Source: Alphaproteobacteria bacterium (GTDB lineage Bacteria; Pseudomonadota; Alphaproteobacteria; Micropepsales; Micropepsaceae). From it: 64,000 nucleotides of DNA. Position numbers and translations under genes: made by a program. The stretch lies in assembly GCA_023259375.1 (NCBI GenBank), contig JAHFQC010000021.1, positions 1-64,000 on the forward strand, given 5' to 3'. Shown here piece after piece: positions 51,746 through 62,649 of this stretch. Numbering within the stretch: the stretch's first letter is position 1; each line of letters begins with the position of its first letter. Under the pieces are notes generated by a model. That model was given only the letters and a program-made list of their open reading frames with translations. It searched no databases and was not told the origin of the DNA.

Positions 51746-52648
51746 TCAGGCGGTGACGTTCAGGTTGCTGCCCGATGCGGTGATCCCCGCCGCCGCGGCA
51801 CCTTCCGGGCTGGAAAGGGTCCGGTCGATATCGGCCAATGACTTTTCGGTGTCGGTGACGTCTTTGTCGTCCGTTTTGTGCTGGCGCTTCGCGGCGGCTT
51901 TGATCTCGTCCAGCATCTGCTTCAACTTCTTTTCCACCTCGCGCACATCCTGGAAGAACTCGTCGCGGGCTTTGGCATCGCCGCTCGTTTGCGCGGACGC
52001 TTCATACCGCTTCGTTATTTCTCCCTTGGCCTGTTGCTGTGGATCAGAGGCAGACGACTTGTCCCCGTCGCTGGTGTCCTTTTCGCCGGCTTTCCCGTTT
52101 TCATCGGCCTTGGCTTCACTCTCGGCCGAGGCCGCTGCGGCCGTCGCGCCGGCGGCATCCGCTTCGCCTTCGGTCTGATCGCCGGCTTTCGCTGGGGCGC
52201 CGGTCTCGGCAGAGTTCGAACTTTCGGCCGCGGCTGGGGCCGTGGTATCTGACCCCGAAGCGCCGGCATCCGCCTGCGATCCGCCGGCCCGGACATATTC
52301 CTTCGCTGCCGCCTGCAGTTCCTTGGCCAATTGCGCCACCATCTTGGCCATCTGCTTCGGATTGCCGGCGCACATCATCCGCAACTGCTGGATCATCTTC
52401 TTGAGGCGGGAGACGCGTTCCTGCGCGTTCGCCTTGGCATTATCATTCAGCGTTTTGGGGAGCTGTTTCAGTTGCTCCAGGGCTTGCCTCTGGGCTTCCA
52501 GCTTCTGCTTGGCGGCATCGGACAGCGTGGTCCGGTCGCCGGTCGCGCTGGACGCCTGATTGGCCGCCGCGCTCGACGCCGCCGTGCTGGACAACGCTGC
52601 TTTTTGCGCTGTGGTGGTGACCGATGCAGAGGTGGACGCGATCTGCAT
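51746..52648 (-). CDS. Low-complexity coiled-coil hypothetical protein
   Basis: About 300 residues, Ala/Ser/Lys/Glu-rich. Coiled-coil segments at about 45-110 (QKLEAQRQALEQLKQLPK ... ERVSRLKKMIQQLRMM) and 225-260 (FFQDVREVEKKLKQMLDEIKAAAKRQ) flank a disordered Ala/Asp/Glu stretch. The N-terminus is a Ser/Thr/Ala tract without a signal. The start is uncertain; I take ATG 52648 (MQIASTSASV) over the 52780 ORF start. One Cys. No family recognised; the layout recalls flagellar or secretion-associated substrates but that is speculation. Confidence 0.6.
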   Translation of the reverse strand: MQIASTSASVTTTAQKAALSSTAASSAAANQASSATGDRTTLSDAAKQKLEAQRQALEQLKQLPKTLNDNAKANAQERVSRLKKMIQQLRMMCAGNPKQMAKMVAQLAKELQAAAKEYVRAGGSQADAGASGSDTTAPAAAESSNSAETGAPAKAGDQTEGEADAAGATAAAASAESEAKADENGKAGEKDTSDGDKSSASDPQQQAKGEITKRYEASAQTSGDAKARDEFFQDVREVEKKLKQMLDEIKAAAKRQHKTDDKDVTDTEKSLADIDRTLSSPEGAAAAGITASGSNLNVTA

Positions 52649-52898
52649 CCCGAATGTCCATGAGCTTGCCGCACCACTCTGGCGCGTACGCGTTAAGCAC
52701 TGGTTGATCACAATGCCGGAATTTTTCCCAATCGCCTGGTCATCAAAAGATCCGGCGGAGAGACCTGGACAGGTCTTCAAGAACTCACCCGAAGCGCTTA
52801 TCTTTCAAGGGCTTCAGGACGACACGTAGACACAAGAAACGCCCTGTTGACACTTCACCTTTAGGCTACTCAACTCCTTCTCCGAATCAGGAGCCGCC
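52649..52898. other. Divergent gap before clpP
   Basis: About 250 bp, no gene. A TTGACA at 52847-52852 about 46 bp before clpP is a possible -35 of a housekeeping promoter, but the matching -10 is poor. CAGGAG precedes the clpP ATG. Otherwise featureless. Confidence 0.4.
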
Positions 52899-53528
52899 AT
52901 GAGAGACCCGCACGACGTTTACATGAACACGCTTGTCCCGATGGTCGTCGAACAGACCTCCCGGGGCGAACGCGCCTATGACATCTACTCCCGCTTGTTG
53001 AAGGAGCGGATCATCTTCATCACCGGTCCGGTGGAAGATTACGGCGCCAGCCTCATTACGGCACAGTTGCTCTTTTTGGAGGCTGAAAACCCCAAAAAAG
53101 AGATTGCGATGTACATCAATTCCCCGGGCGGCGTGGTCACGGCGGGATTGGCCATTTATGACACAATGCAGTACATCCGCCCCGCCATTCAGACTCTCTG
53201 CGTGGGACAGGCGGCTTCCGCAGCGTCGCTCTTGCTTTGTGCCGGTGATAAGGGTCAGCGTTTCTGTCTGCCCAACTCCCGTCTCCTCGTTCACCAGCCT
53301 TCGGCGGCCTATTACGGCCAGGCGGCGGATATTGCCCGGCATGCTCAGGAAATCGTTAAACTGAAGCGCCGGCTCAACGAAATCTACGCTGGTCACACCG
53401 GGCAATCGGTCGAAGCCATTGAAAAGGCTCTGGATCGAGATACCTATATGACTGCGGAAGAGGCCAAATCCTTTGGCCTGGTCGACCAAGTCCTGCACCG
53501 GCGCCCGGAAGCTACGGAGAATTCCTAA
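52899..53528 (+). CDS. clpP: ClpP, ATP-dependent protease proteolytic subunit
   Basis: 209 residues, serine peptidase forming the 14-mer barrel used with ClpX/ClpA. Catalytic Ser in [12 protein letters not shown], His in RLLVHQPSA, Asp in [28 protein letters not shown] is the substrate-binding strand. The propeptide is short. It lies 189 bp before clpX on the same strand. The usual upstream neighbour tig is 13 kb away. Confidence 0.97.
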   Translation: MRDPHDVYMNTLVPMVVEQTSRGERAYDIYSRLLKERIIFITGPVEDYGASLITAQLLFLEAENPKKEIAMYINSPGGVVTAGLAIYDTMQYIRPAIQTLCVGQAASAASLLLCAGDKGQRFCLPNSRLLVHQPSAAYYGQAADIARHAQEIVKLKRRLNEIYAGHTGQSVEAIEKALDRDTYMTAEEAKSFGLVDQVLHRRPEATENS

Positions 53529-53717
53529 CTTCGCAATTTCGCCTAAATAGTCAGGATGATAGCGGCTTAAACAAATCTTGATCCGCCTGGCGATAACGTG
53601 GTCGAATATGCCGTCGCGGTGCCGATTTGGGTTGGCGCGGGTTGTGCAGGGCAGTGCATGGGAAGGCATCTGCCTTGCTGGTCATAAAGGGCGGGTCGAA
53701 AGGCCCGGAACGATGGA

Positions 53718-54989
<1,272 letters not shown>

Positions 54990-55017
54990 CCGAGACACAA
55001 CCAGAATTAGGTTCCCG

Positions 55018-55050
55018 AAAGGCAGTCCGCGAGGGCTGCCTTTTCATTTT
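55018..55050 (+). terminator. Rho-independent terminator after clpX
   Basis: Stem AAAGGCAGTCC/GGGCTGCCTTT (one G-T pair) with a GCGA tetraloop, followed by TTTCATTTT; 28 bp past the clpX stop. Confidence 0.88.
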
Positions 55051-55116
55051 GCGGCATCTTCCAATTTTTGTCCCAATTTGCGAAAAATCGACGAGGGGGC
55101 ACGGGGGAGTGTTCGC

Positions 55117-56190
55117 TTGAAACTCAATCTGAATACGCTACGGGCGCTGGCCAAAGCGGCTGACGGAAATCCTCGCGCGATGGTGAAGATCGCGGTGTCG
55201 CTGTCTGACCTGAAGCAGCACGACGAAGCCCTGGCCTTGGCGGAACGCGCGCACGCCTTGGAGCCGGACGACGCCGAAATCGCTGCTGTGGTGCAGATCC
55301 TGCGGCCCCGGGTGGTTCCGCAATGGCATTTCAAGATTGTCCGCGATGCCTGGCGCAACCAGGCTTATGACGCAGCACTGCGCCGGGCGGTGAAACCTGG
55401 GGCGAAAGTCTTCGAGGTTGGCACCGGGACAGGTTTGCTCGCGATGATGGCCGCGCGCGCGGGCGCCGCCTCCGTCGTCACCTGCGAAGCCAATCCGCAA
55501 GTGGCCGCACTGGCCGAACAGATCATCGCCGATAACGGATTTTCCGATCGCATCCGGGTGCTGCGCAAACACTCCTCCGAAGTGACGCTTGAAGAGATCG
55601 GCGGGCCTGCCGATGTGCTGGTGTCCGAGATCGTGTTCAACAATCTGGTCGGCGAGGGCGCACTGCCGGTGATGGAGGATGTCGTTCCGCGGCTGTTGAA
55701 GCCGGGCGCTGCGATCATCCCGGCCGCAGGCGACGTCCGGGTAGCCCTGGTCGAAGACCGCACACTGGACGACAATCTGATGGGGCAGGTCTGCGGCTTC
55801 GACTTGATGCCGTTCAACGCCGTGTTCCGCGTTCCCCATCGCGTCGAGGACCGCATGGCCTTGACGTTGCGCAGCATGCCTGCGGACCTTTTCGCCATCG
55901 ACTTCGGCGGCGGGCCTTACGGGATGGCGCGGGCGAGCACCACGTTGAACGCGCTCGGCGGAAAGGTGTCGGGCGTCGCCCAGTGGATGCGCCTGAAGCT
56001 GGATGAGGGCGAGACGATCGAAAACGCCCCGGGGACGGAGCCGCGGTCGGTATGGGCCGTGGAGGTCTATCGCTTTGCCGAACCGAAGGTGCTGGAGCCG
56101 GGGACGCCGGTGACCGTGCATGGATATTTCGATGCCGAGAGCCTGCGCCTCTGGTTCGATCCGCCCTACGCCCGGCCCGAGATCCAATAA
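55117..56190 (+). CDS. PRMT-like class I methyltransferase with N-terminal TPR-like segment
   Basis: About 357 residues. Residues 1-60 look TPR-like (LALAERAHALEPDDAEIA). Motif I VFEVGTGTGLLAMMAARAGA matches arginine methyltransferases; SEIVFNNLVGEGALPVMEDV occupies the double-E loop position, with both Glu present. RPEIQ ends a beta-barrel-like C-domain. Bacterial PRMT-like enzymes are rarely characterised. The start is most likely TTG 55117, with GGGGGAG seven bases upstream; the ORF-track TTG at 55078 has no SD. It separates clpX from lon. Confidence 0.72.
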   Translation: MKLNLNTLRALAKAADGNPRAMVKIAVSLSDLKQHDEALALAERAHALEPDDAEIAAVVQILRPRVVPQWHFKIVRDAWRNQAYDAALRRAVKPGAKVFEVGTGTGLLAMMAARAGAASVVTCEANPQVAALAEQIIADNGFSDRIRVLRKHSSEVTLEEIGGPADVLVSEIVFNNLVGEGALPVMEDVVPRLLKPGAAIIPAAGDVRVALVEDRTLDDNLMGQVCGFDLMPFNAVFRVPHRVEDRMALTLRSMPADLFAIDFGGGPYGMARASTTLNALGGKVSGVAQWMRLKLDEGETIENAPGTEPRSVWAVEVYRFAEPKVLEPGTPVTVHGYFDAESLRLWFDPPYARPEIQ

Positions 56191-56343
56191 CCCTTCGGAT
56201 TTGGGGTATTTTCGTCCCCGGCCGCAACGCTGTCGGCGGTTTCTGTCCCCAGGGAAATCCCGTAATATTTTAATGGGTTAACACCGGCTATTGTGTCCGG
56301 CAGGGCGCGTGAAAGAGGATAATAGCTTTCCCGTATGACGGTG

Positions 56344-56375
56344 CCTTGAAACCATTAATTCGGAAGCCCACTTTA
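56344..56375 (+). promoter_or_regulatory. Heat-shock (sigma-32) promoter of lon
   Basis: CCTTGAA (56344-56350) and CCCACTTTA (56367-56375), 16 bp apart, fit the sigma-32 consensus (CTTGAA, N13-17, CCCCATNTA). It lies about 100 bp before the lon start. Heat-shock control of lon is well established in proteobacteria. Confidence 0.7.
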
Positions 56376-56473
56376 CACTCAGGAGTCGGCCCATTCCGGG
56401 CGACAGAACAGGTCCTCCGCGCCCATATGGGGCGGCCATGCCTGCAACCGCCGGTCACCCCGGCGAGGAGAAC

Positions 56474-58897
56474 ATGATGTCAGACCCACTCGTCGCGAAG
56501 ACTGATCCGGGCGGCCAAACCGTTCCTGTGCTGCCGCTGCGCGACATTGTCGTATTCCCGCACATGATCGTGCCGCTGTTCGTCGGGCGCGAGAAGTCGG
56601 TGCGTGCGCTCGAAGAGGTGATGAGCGAGGAAAAGCAGATCCTGCTGCTCACCCAGAAGAACGCCGCCGATGACGATCCGACGCCGGACGGGTTGCACAA
56701 GATCGGCACCATGGCGACCGTGCTGCAGCTCTTGAAGCTGCCCGACCAGACCGTCCGCGTGCTGGTCGAAGGCAAGAGCCGCGCCCGCGTGCATGGCTTC
56801 ACGCCCCGCACGGATTTCTTCCAGGCCATCATCGATCCCGTTTTTGAAACGGTCGGCGAGGGCCGCGAGACCGAAGCGCTGGTGCGCACGGTCAAGACCA
56901 ATTTCGAGCAGTACATCAAGCTGAACCGCAAGGTGCCGGCCGAAACGCTGGCGTCGGTGGCGCAGATCGAAGATGCGGCCAAGCTGGCCGATACCGTCGC
57001 CTCGCATCTGTCGGTCAAGATCGGCGACCGTCAGGCTTTGCTGGAGACGCTGGATACCGCCGCCCGCCTGGAGAAGGTGCTCAGCCTGATTGAAGGCGAG
57101 ATCGGCGTTCTGCAGGTCGAGCGCAAGATCAAAAGCCGCGTCAAGCGCCAGATGGAGAAGACCCAGCGCGAGTACTATTTGAATGAGCAGTTGAAGGCCA
57201 TTCAGAAGGAACTCGGCGAGGGTGAAGAAGGCCGCGACGAGCTCAACGATCTCGAAGACCGCATCCGCAAGACCAAGCTCAGCAAGGAAGCGCGCGAGAA
57301 GGCCCAGGGCGAGATGCGCAAGCTTCGCCAGATGAGCCCGATGAGCGCCGAAGCGACCGTCGTGCGCAACTATCTCGATTGGCTGCTCTGCCTGCCGTGG
57401 GGCAAGAAAACCAAGATCAAGAAGGACATCAAGCTCGCCGAGGACATCCTCAACGAGGACCATTACGGCCTCGAGAAGGTCAAGGAGCGCATCCTTGAGT
57501 ACCTCGCGGTGCAGCAGCGCGCCGGCAAGATGAAAGGCCCGATCCTGTGCCTCGTCGGCCCGCCCGGCGTCGGCAAGACCAGTCTCGGCAAGTCGATCGC
57601 GCGCGCCACGGGCCGCGAGTTCGTGCGCATGTCCTTGGGCGGCGTGCGGGACGAAGCGGAAATCCGCGGCCACCGTCGCACCTATATCGGCTCGATGCCC
57701 GGCAAGGTCGTCCAGTCAATGAAGAAGGCGAAGTCGTCCAATCCGATGTTCCTGCTCGACGAGATCGACAAGCTCGGTGCGGACTGGCGCGGTGATCCGT
57801 CGTCGGCGTTGCTGGAGGTGTTGGACCCCGAGCAGAACCACGCCTTCAACGACCACTATCTGGAAGTCGATTTCGACCTCTCGGATGTGATGTTCATCAC
57901 CACGGCCAACACCCTGCGCATGCCGCAGCCGTTGATGGACCGCATGGAGATCATCCGCATCCCCGGCTACACCGAGGACGAAAAGGTCGAGATCGCCAAG
58001 CGCCACCTGATCCCGAAGGTCGTCAAGGCCCACGGCTTGAAGGATGGCGAATGGTCGATCACCGACGAAGGCTTGCGCGATCTGATCCGCTATTACACGC
58101 GGGAAGCTGGCGTTCGTAATCTCGAACGCGAGATCGCCAACCTGGCGCGCAAGGCGGTCAAGGAATTGGTCTCGAACAAGGCGACCAAGATCGAAGTCAC
58201 GCCGGACAACCTCAACATCTACGCGGGCATCCGTCAGTTCCGCTATGGCGAGGTCGAAGGCGAGGATCAGGTCGGCGTCGTGACAGGCCTCGCCTGGACC
58301 GAAGTCGGCGGCGACACGCTGCAGATCGAAGCCGTTGAGATGCCCGGCAAAGGCCGGATGCAGACCACCGGCAAGCTCGGCGACGTGATGAAGGAGTCGA
58401 TCGATGCGGCGCGGTCCTATGTCCGCTCCAAGGCGGCCGTCTTCGGCATCAAACCGCCGATGTTCGATCAGCGCGACATCCACGTGCATGTGCCGGAAGG
58501 CGCAACGCCGAAGGATGGTCCGTCGGCCGGCGTTGCGATGAGCGTTGCCATCATCTCGGTGATGACCGGCATTCCGGTGCGCCGCGACGTGGCAATGACC
58601 GGCGAGGTCACCTTGCGCGGTCGTGTGCTGCCGATCGGCGGCTTGAAGGAGAAACTGCTCGCGGCCTTGCGGGCCGGCATCAAGACGGTGCTGATCCCGC
58701 AGGAGAACGAGAAGGACCTCGAGGACATTCCGGATAACGTCAAGACCAACCTCAAGATCGTGCCGGTGTCCAAAGTTAGTGAGGTTCTGAAAGTGGCTCT
58801 CACTCGCGAGCCCGAGCCGATCGAATGGGTCGAGCCCGAGATCGTCGCTTCCGCCGCGGCCTCCGGCGGGGACGGGGATACGGTAGTAACCCACTAA
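56474..58897 (+). CDS. lon: Lon, ATP-dependent serine protease
   Basis: 807 residues. Lon N-domain ([23 protein letters not shown]), coiled-coil region, AAA+ domain with [17 protein letters not shown] and [10 protein letters not shown], and a peptidase domain with the catalytic Ser near 684 ([11 protein letters not shown]) and Lys near 727 ([12 protein letters not shown]). Complete and normal length. ATG 56474/56477 follow AGGAG; the ORF-track start is 12 codons earlier. A sigma-32-like promoter lies upstream and a terminator follows, so it is a heat-shock unit of its own. Confidence 0.98.
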   Translation: MMSDPLVAKTDPGGQTVPVLPLRDIVVFPHMIVPLFVGREKSVRALEEVMSEEKQILLLTQKNAADDDPTPDGLHKIGTMATVLQLLKLPDQTVRVLVEGKSRARVHGFTPRTDFFQAIIDPVFETVGEGRETEALVRTVKTNFEQYIKLNRKVPAETLASVAQIEDAAKLADTVASHLSVKIGDRQALLETLDTAARLEKVLSLIEGEIGVLQVERKIKSRVKRQMEKTQREYYLNEQLKAIQKELGEGEEGRDELNDLEDRIRKTKLSKEAREKAQGEMRKLRQMSPMSAEATVVRNYLDWLLCLPWGKKTKIKKDIKLAEDILNEDHYGLEKVKERILEYLAVQQRAGKMKGPILCLVGPPGVGKTSLGKSIARATGREFVRMSLGGVRDEAEIRGHRRTYIGSMPGKVVQSMKKAKSSNPMFLLDEIDKLGADWRGDPSSALLEVLDPEQNHAFNDHYLEVDFDLSDVMFITTANTLRMPQPLMDRMEIIRIPGYTEDEKVEIAKRHLIPKVVKAHGLKDGEWSITDEGLRDLIRYYTREAGVRNLEREIANLARKAVKELVSNKATKIEVTPDNLNIYAGIRQFRYGEVEGEDQVGVVTGLAWTEVGGDTLQIEAVEMPGKGRMQTTGKLGDVMKESIDAARSYVRSKAAVFGIKPPMFDQRDIHVHVPEGATPKDGPSAGVAMSVAIISVMTGIPVRRDVAMTGEVTLRGRVLPIGGLKEKLLAALRAGIKTVLIPQENEKDLEDIPDNVKTNLKIVPVSKVSEVLKVALTREPEPIEWVEPEIVASAAASGGDGDTVVTH

Positions 58898-58909
58898 TCC
58901 ATAAAGACT

Positions 58910-58936
58910 TTCCGGCCGGGCGGGGCTCGGCCGGAA
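58910..58936 (+). repeat. 9-bp hairpin just after lon
   Basis: TTCCGGCCG/CGGCCGGAA with a 9-base loop, no T-run; stands just before the true terminator and may assist RNA 3'-end stability. Confidence 0.55.
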
Positions 58937-58962
58937 GGTTCTTGCCGCTCCGGGAAGCGGAT

Positions 58963-58989
58963 AAAAAAGGCCGAATCCGGCCTTTTTTT
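58963..58989. terminator. Bidirectional-looking terminator between lon and hupB
   Basis: AAAAAAGGCCG-AATC-CGGCCTTTTTT: an 11-bp stem with A and T tracts on both sides, 66 bp after lon. It should terminate lon transcripts strongly. Confidence 0.92.
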
Positions 58990-59142
58990 GTGAGAGTTCC
59001 GTGAGTTTGAGGCCTGTTTTCCTTGCCGGGTTGGCCTCGCGGGCCCTAAATTCCCTGCCGTTGCCGCGGCGATTCCAGAGTGCGCGGCGACGACGCGCAA
59101 AACGCGCACGACTTTGCGCACGCCGCTTGAAGGAGCAATTCC

Positions 59143-59415
59143 GTGAACAAGAACGATCTGATCCAGAAACTCGCGGACCACACCGGTCTCGTTAAGAACG
59201 ACGCGGCCAAGGCGGTCGACGGCGTGTTCGACCTGATCGCTGCCGCCCTCAAGGCCGGCGACGAAGTCCGTCTCACCGGCTTCGGCGTCTTCGTGGTCGC
59301 GACACGCGCCGGCGGCAAGGGCCGCAATCCGCAGACCGGCGAAGAAATCACCATTAAGCCGTCGCGCCAGCCGCGCTTCCGTCCGGGCAAGCAGCTCAAG
59401 GATTCGCTGAACTAA
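59143..59415 (+). CDS. hupB: HU family DNA-binding protein
   Basis: 90 residues. Nucleoid protein that bends DNA as a dimer. MNKNDLIQKLADHTGLVKNDAAKAVDGVFDLI and the DNA-arm signature GFGVFVVATRAGGKGRNPQTGEEITI are standard HU. GTG start at 59143 with AAGGAG at the right distance. Its place after lon is conserved in proteobacteria. A terminator follows. Confidence 0.97.
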   Translation: MNKNDLIQKLADHTGLVKNDAAKAVDGVFDLIAAALKAGDEVRLTGFGVFVVATRAGGKGRNPQTGEEITIKPSRQPRFRPGKQLKDSLN

Positions 59416-59440
59416 CAGAATTGAATTGTCGATCGCGACG

Positions 59441-59477
59441 GGACGGGTGTGATTCCACATCCGTCCTGTTGTGTTTT
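59441..59477 (+). terminator. Rho-independent terminator after hupB
   Basis: An 11-bp stem GGACGGGTGTG/CACATCCGTCC (one G-T pair), loop ATTC, followed by TGTTGTGTTTTT; 26 bp past the stop. Confidence 0.85.
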
Positions 59478-59559
59478 TGCGGAAATTCCGTCTTTCACGC
59501 GGAGTTTATCGGACTTCCGGAAACATCGGCATTACGTGCTGACTGCGATCGTGGAGACG

Positions 59560-60717
59560 ATGATGACCGAGACGGAATTGCCTTCCCAGCGCGCCTTGTT
59601 CGATATCCCGGACGATGTCGCCTATTTCAATTGCGCTTACAATTCGCCGCTGCTGAACGCCGCGCGCGACCGTCTGCTCGCGGGCGCGGTGAGCAAAAGC
59701 CATCCCTGGGAACGCACGGCAGCGAGCTTCTTCGAAGACGCGGATAGCTTGCGCCGTTTGGCGAGCGAGGTGCTGGGCGGCGATGCGGACGGCTACGCCA
59801 TCGTTCCGGCGGCGAGCTACGGCTGCAGTGCGGCGGCGCGCGCGATCGAGCCGACGCTGAGCCGCGGCGATAAGATCGTCGTGATGGATGAGGAGTTTCC
59901 GAGCAACTACCTGCCGTGGGAGCGCAGCGCGCGCGAGCGGGGCGCTGAGATCGTCACGGTGCCGACGCCGGCCGATGGCGATTGGACCAAGCCGTTTCTG
60001 GCGCGGATCGAACCCGGCGTGAAGGTCGTGGCGGCGGGGCACTGTCACTGGACCAACGGCGCCTTCGTCGATCTCGTCGCGCTCGGCAAGGCGTGCCGCG
60101 CGGTCGGCGCGAGCTTGGTGCTGGACCTGACGCAGTCGCTGGGTGCGATGCCGTTCGATATCGCAGCGGTGCAGCCCGATTTCGTTTATGCCGCCGGCTA
60201 CAAATGGCTGCTGTGCCCGTACGGCTTCGGCCTGATGTATGTCGCTCCGGCTTGGCGCGGTGCGCGTCCGCTGGAGGAGTCCTGGCTCAAGCGCGAGAAC
60301 GCCGAGAACTTTGCCGGGCTGGTGAAGTATGCGCCGAACTATGCGCCGGGGGCGCGCCGCTTCGATGTCGGCGAGACGGTGGTGCCGACGGTTTTGCCCG
60401 GCGCCATTGCGGCCCTGGAGCAGCTCAAGGCATGGCGCGTGCCGGCGATTGCCGCTTCGCTCGCCCAAATCAACGCACGGATTGCCGATGCGCTTGAGCG
60501 GCACGGCTTCTCTCTACCGCCGCAGCACCTGCGCAGCCCGCATATGTTCGGGGCGCAAATTCCCGGGCACTATCACGGCAATCTGGTGGCGGAATTGGCG
60601 AAGCAACGCATCTATGTCAGCCAGCGCGGCAATGCCGTGCGCTTTGCTCCGCATCTGCATGTGAGCGAGGTCGATCTGGCGCGGCTGGAAGCGGCGTTGG
60701 CGGCCCTGCTACGCTGA
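59560..60717 (+). CDS. Class V aminotransferase family PLP enzyme
   Basis: 385 residues. A SufS/isopenicillin-N-epimerase-like fold: FNCAYNSPLLNAARDRLL, VMDEEFPSNYLPWE, AGHCHWTNGAFVDL and the PLP-binding Lys in YAAGYKWLLCPYGFGL. It lacks the SufS C-terminal catalytic Cys context, so it is not a desulfurase. Substrate unknown. ATG 59560/59563 follows GGAG; the ORF-track extension overlaps the hupB terminator and is rejected. Confidence 0.88.
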   Translation: MMTETELPSQRALFDIPDDVAYFNCAYNSPLLNAARDRLLAGAVSKSHPWERTAASFFEDADSLRRLASEVLGGDADGYAIVPAASYGCSAAARAIEPTLSRGDKIVVMDEEFPSNYLPWERSARERGAEIVTVPTPADGDWTKPFLARIEPGVKVVAAGHCHWTNGAFVDLVALGKACRAVGASLVLDLTQSLGAMPFDIAAVQPDFVYAAGYKWLLCPYGFGLMYVAPAWRGARPLEESWLKRENAENFAGLVKYAPNYAPGARRFDVGETVVPTVLPGAIAALEQLKAWRVPAIAASLAQINARIADALERHGFSLPPQHLRSPHMFGAQIPGHYHGNLVAELAKQRIYVSQRGNAVRFAPHLHVSEVDLARLEAALAALLR

Positions 60718-60753
60718 TTTGTTGCAGTTTATCTAGCAAAATCAAATAATTGC

Positions 60754-60828
60754 TGGTGGGCGGTGAGAGTTTCGAACTCCCGACCCTCTCGGTGTAAACG
60801 AGATGCTCTACCGCTGAGCTAACCGCCC
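60754..60828 (-). tRNA. tRNA-Val (anticodon TAC), CCA encoded
   Basis: 75 nt including CCA on the minus strand. Acceptor GGGCGGT/ACCGCCC, D-arm TAGCTCAGCGGTAGAGCA, anticodon loop TTTACAC (TAC, reading GTA), T-arm GGGAGTTCGAAACTCTC. It lies in the hupB neighbourhood as in other alphaproteobacteria. Confidence 0.96.
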
Positions 60829-60915
60829 GGAGGCGCCTCAATATAGCACCAGCCGGGCGGCGGCAATTCCCAACGAGACGGTGCGGGCAATTGAACTGAG
60901 CGAGCGCGTTCAGCC

Positions 60916-62649
60916 TTACGCCAGCCGCCCCTCGGTCATCGTCACGATGCGGTCGCAGCCGTTCAGGGTGTCGGGGCGGTGGGCGATGATCACCAGCGTT
61001 GGCCTGGGCTGCAGCGCCCTCAGGCGAGCAAGGATGGTTGCCTCGGTTGGTGGATCGAGGGCGTTGGTTGCTTCGTCGAGGATCAACAGCCGGGCGCGGC
61101 GGAGCACGGCGCGCGCCAAGGCGATCCGCTGGCGTTCGCCGCCCGAGACCAGAGTGCCGCGCTCGCCGACCACGGTATCGAGCCCGGCGGGCAGGTCGCG
61201 GACAAACCCGGCTTCGACCAGATCGAGCGCCTGCCACATGCGGTCTTCGTCAGCGGTCGGATCGGCCCAAGCGAGATTGCGCCGGATGGTGTCGTGGAAC
61301 AGGAACGGGTCCTGCGCGACATAGCCGATGCTGTTGCGCCACCGGCTTAGCATGGCGCCTTCGAGCGGCTGTCCGCCGACGGTGACCCTGCCGGATTGCG
61401 GCGGATAGAGACCGGCGAGAAGATCGGCGAATGTCGTCTTTCCGGCACCCGACGAACCGTTGATGCCGAGACACGTGCCCGGCGCAATCGTCAGTGTCAG
61501 ATCGTGTACGCCGTGCGCGTCGCCCGCTCCGTCCTGGGGATGATCGAACCCGACGTGTTCGAACCGCACTTCGCCCAATATCGGCTGCATGTCGCCGGCC
61601 GTGACGACCGGAACGGTACCGTCCTCGAGATCGCGCCGCAGGCTACGGACCGCGTCATAGGCCGGCAAGGCGTTGGCGAGCATCTGGGCGCCTTGCTGGA
61701 TTTGTCCCGATGGGCCGCTCATCCGCGCCACCACCAGAAGCAACGCGACCAGCATCGCGGGCGCAACATGGAACATCGTCAGGCCGGCGAGCACGATCAA
61801 CGCGCCAACCACGGCGGACACGGTCGCAATCGCCAGCCGCGATACCGTCTGCTGACGCAAATAGCTGAGTTGTTGACCGCTCTGTTCGACAATGGTCGAG
61901 CGGAACGCGGCGAGATAACCGCTCTGAAGATTCTGACTGACCGCCAGTTTCAGTCCGCCGAGGAATTGCGCCGTGCCGTGCAACAGGACTTCGCTGGAAC
62001 TGGTGATCAGTTTTCCCAGACGATTGGCGCTTCGCATCGCCGGAAACAATGCCAGCCCGCTTGCGATCAGCAACACGAACGACAGCAGCGCCAGCGGCAA
62101 CGACAGCCAGATCGCCAGGACGCACTGGGCGGTCAGCATCACGACCGAGGTCAGGCTTTGGGTGAGAAAGTACGCCGCCACGCCGATCTGCTGGATGTCG
62201 CCGCTCATGACATGGATGACGCGGGCATGCCGCAGGCGCACCACCTTGCTCCAGGGCGCGGCGGCGAGGGCTTCGGCGACACGGCAGCGCTGCTGCTCGA
62301 CAAATCCGATGCGCAATTCCGCCAATATCGTATCGCGCGCCATCAGAACCACCGCGCGCACGATCATCACCGCAACGAAGATGCCGAGGAGCAGCGCCAG
62401 GCGTGCGGGCAAAGTGGTGAGGCCGGTCCAGTCGAACAGCATCGCGCTGAGACGCTGAATCCGGCCGCTGTGGTTGCCCTCGAACAGAACCGCCAGGACC
62501 GGTGCGATCAGCGCCAGTCCGATGCCTTCCAGCATCGCGCCCGACAATACCAGCGCCCCGGCGCGCAAACCCTTGCGGCCCGCAAACGCCGAGAAGTCAC
62601 GTACCAGAACTGTTATAGATGCCAACAATCCATTTTTGGCCAGCCTCAC
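60916..62649 (-). CDS. ABC transporter, fused membrane and ATPase domains (peptide-exporter type)
   Basis: 577 residues. Six TM helices in residues 25-330, ATPase domain 350-577 with Walker A GSSGAGKTT, Q-loop YVAQDPFLFHDTI, signature LVSGGERQRIALARA and Walker B LLILDEATN. The half-transporter layout is that of MdlB/lasso-peptide exporters (family D proteins). The GTG start overlaps the B2 gene's TGA (GTGA), so the two are translationally coupled, which supports a peptide export role. No C39 peptidase domain is present. Confidence 0.92.
   Translation of the reverse strand: MRLAKNGLLASITVLVRDFSAFAGRKGLRAGALVLSGAMLEGIGLALIAPVLAVLFEGNHSGRIQRLSAMLFDWTGLTTLPARLALLLGIFVAVMIVRAVVLMARDTILAELRIGFVEQQRCRVAEALAAAPWSKVVRLRHARVIHVMSGDIQQIGVAAYFLTQSLTSVVMLTAQCVLAIWLSLPLALLSFVLLIASGLALFPAMRSANRLGKLITSSSEVLLHGTAQFLGGLKLAVSQNLQSGYLAAFRSTIVEQSGQQLSYLRQQTVSRLAIATVSAVVGALIVLAGLTMFHVAPAMLVALLLVVARMSGPSGQIQQGAQMLANALPAYDAVRSLRRDLEDGTVPVVTAGDMQPILGEVRFEHVGFDHPQDGAGDAHGVHDLTLTIAPGTCLGINGSSGAGKTTFADLLAGLYPPQSGRVTVGGQPLEGAMLSRWRNSIGYVAQDPFLFHDTIRRNLAWADPTADEDRMWQALDLVEAGFVRDLPAGLDTVVGERGTLVSGGERQRIALARAVLRRARLLILDEATNALDPPTEATILARLRALQPRPTLVIIAHRPDTLNGCDRIVTMTEGRLA

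Noticed and set aside
59560-60717. Second SufS-type cysteine desulfurase
   Set aside because: The fold and PLP lysine fit, but the catalytic Cys segment (RAGHHCAQ-like) is absent, so it is kept as a generic class V aminotransferase family protein.
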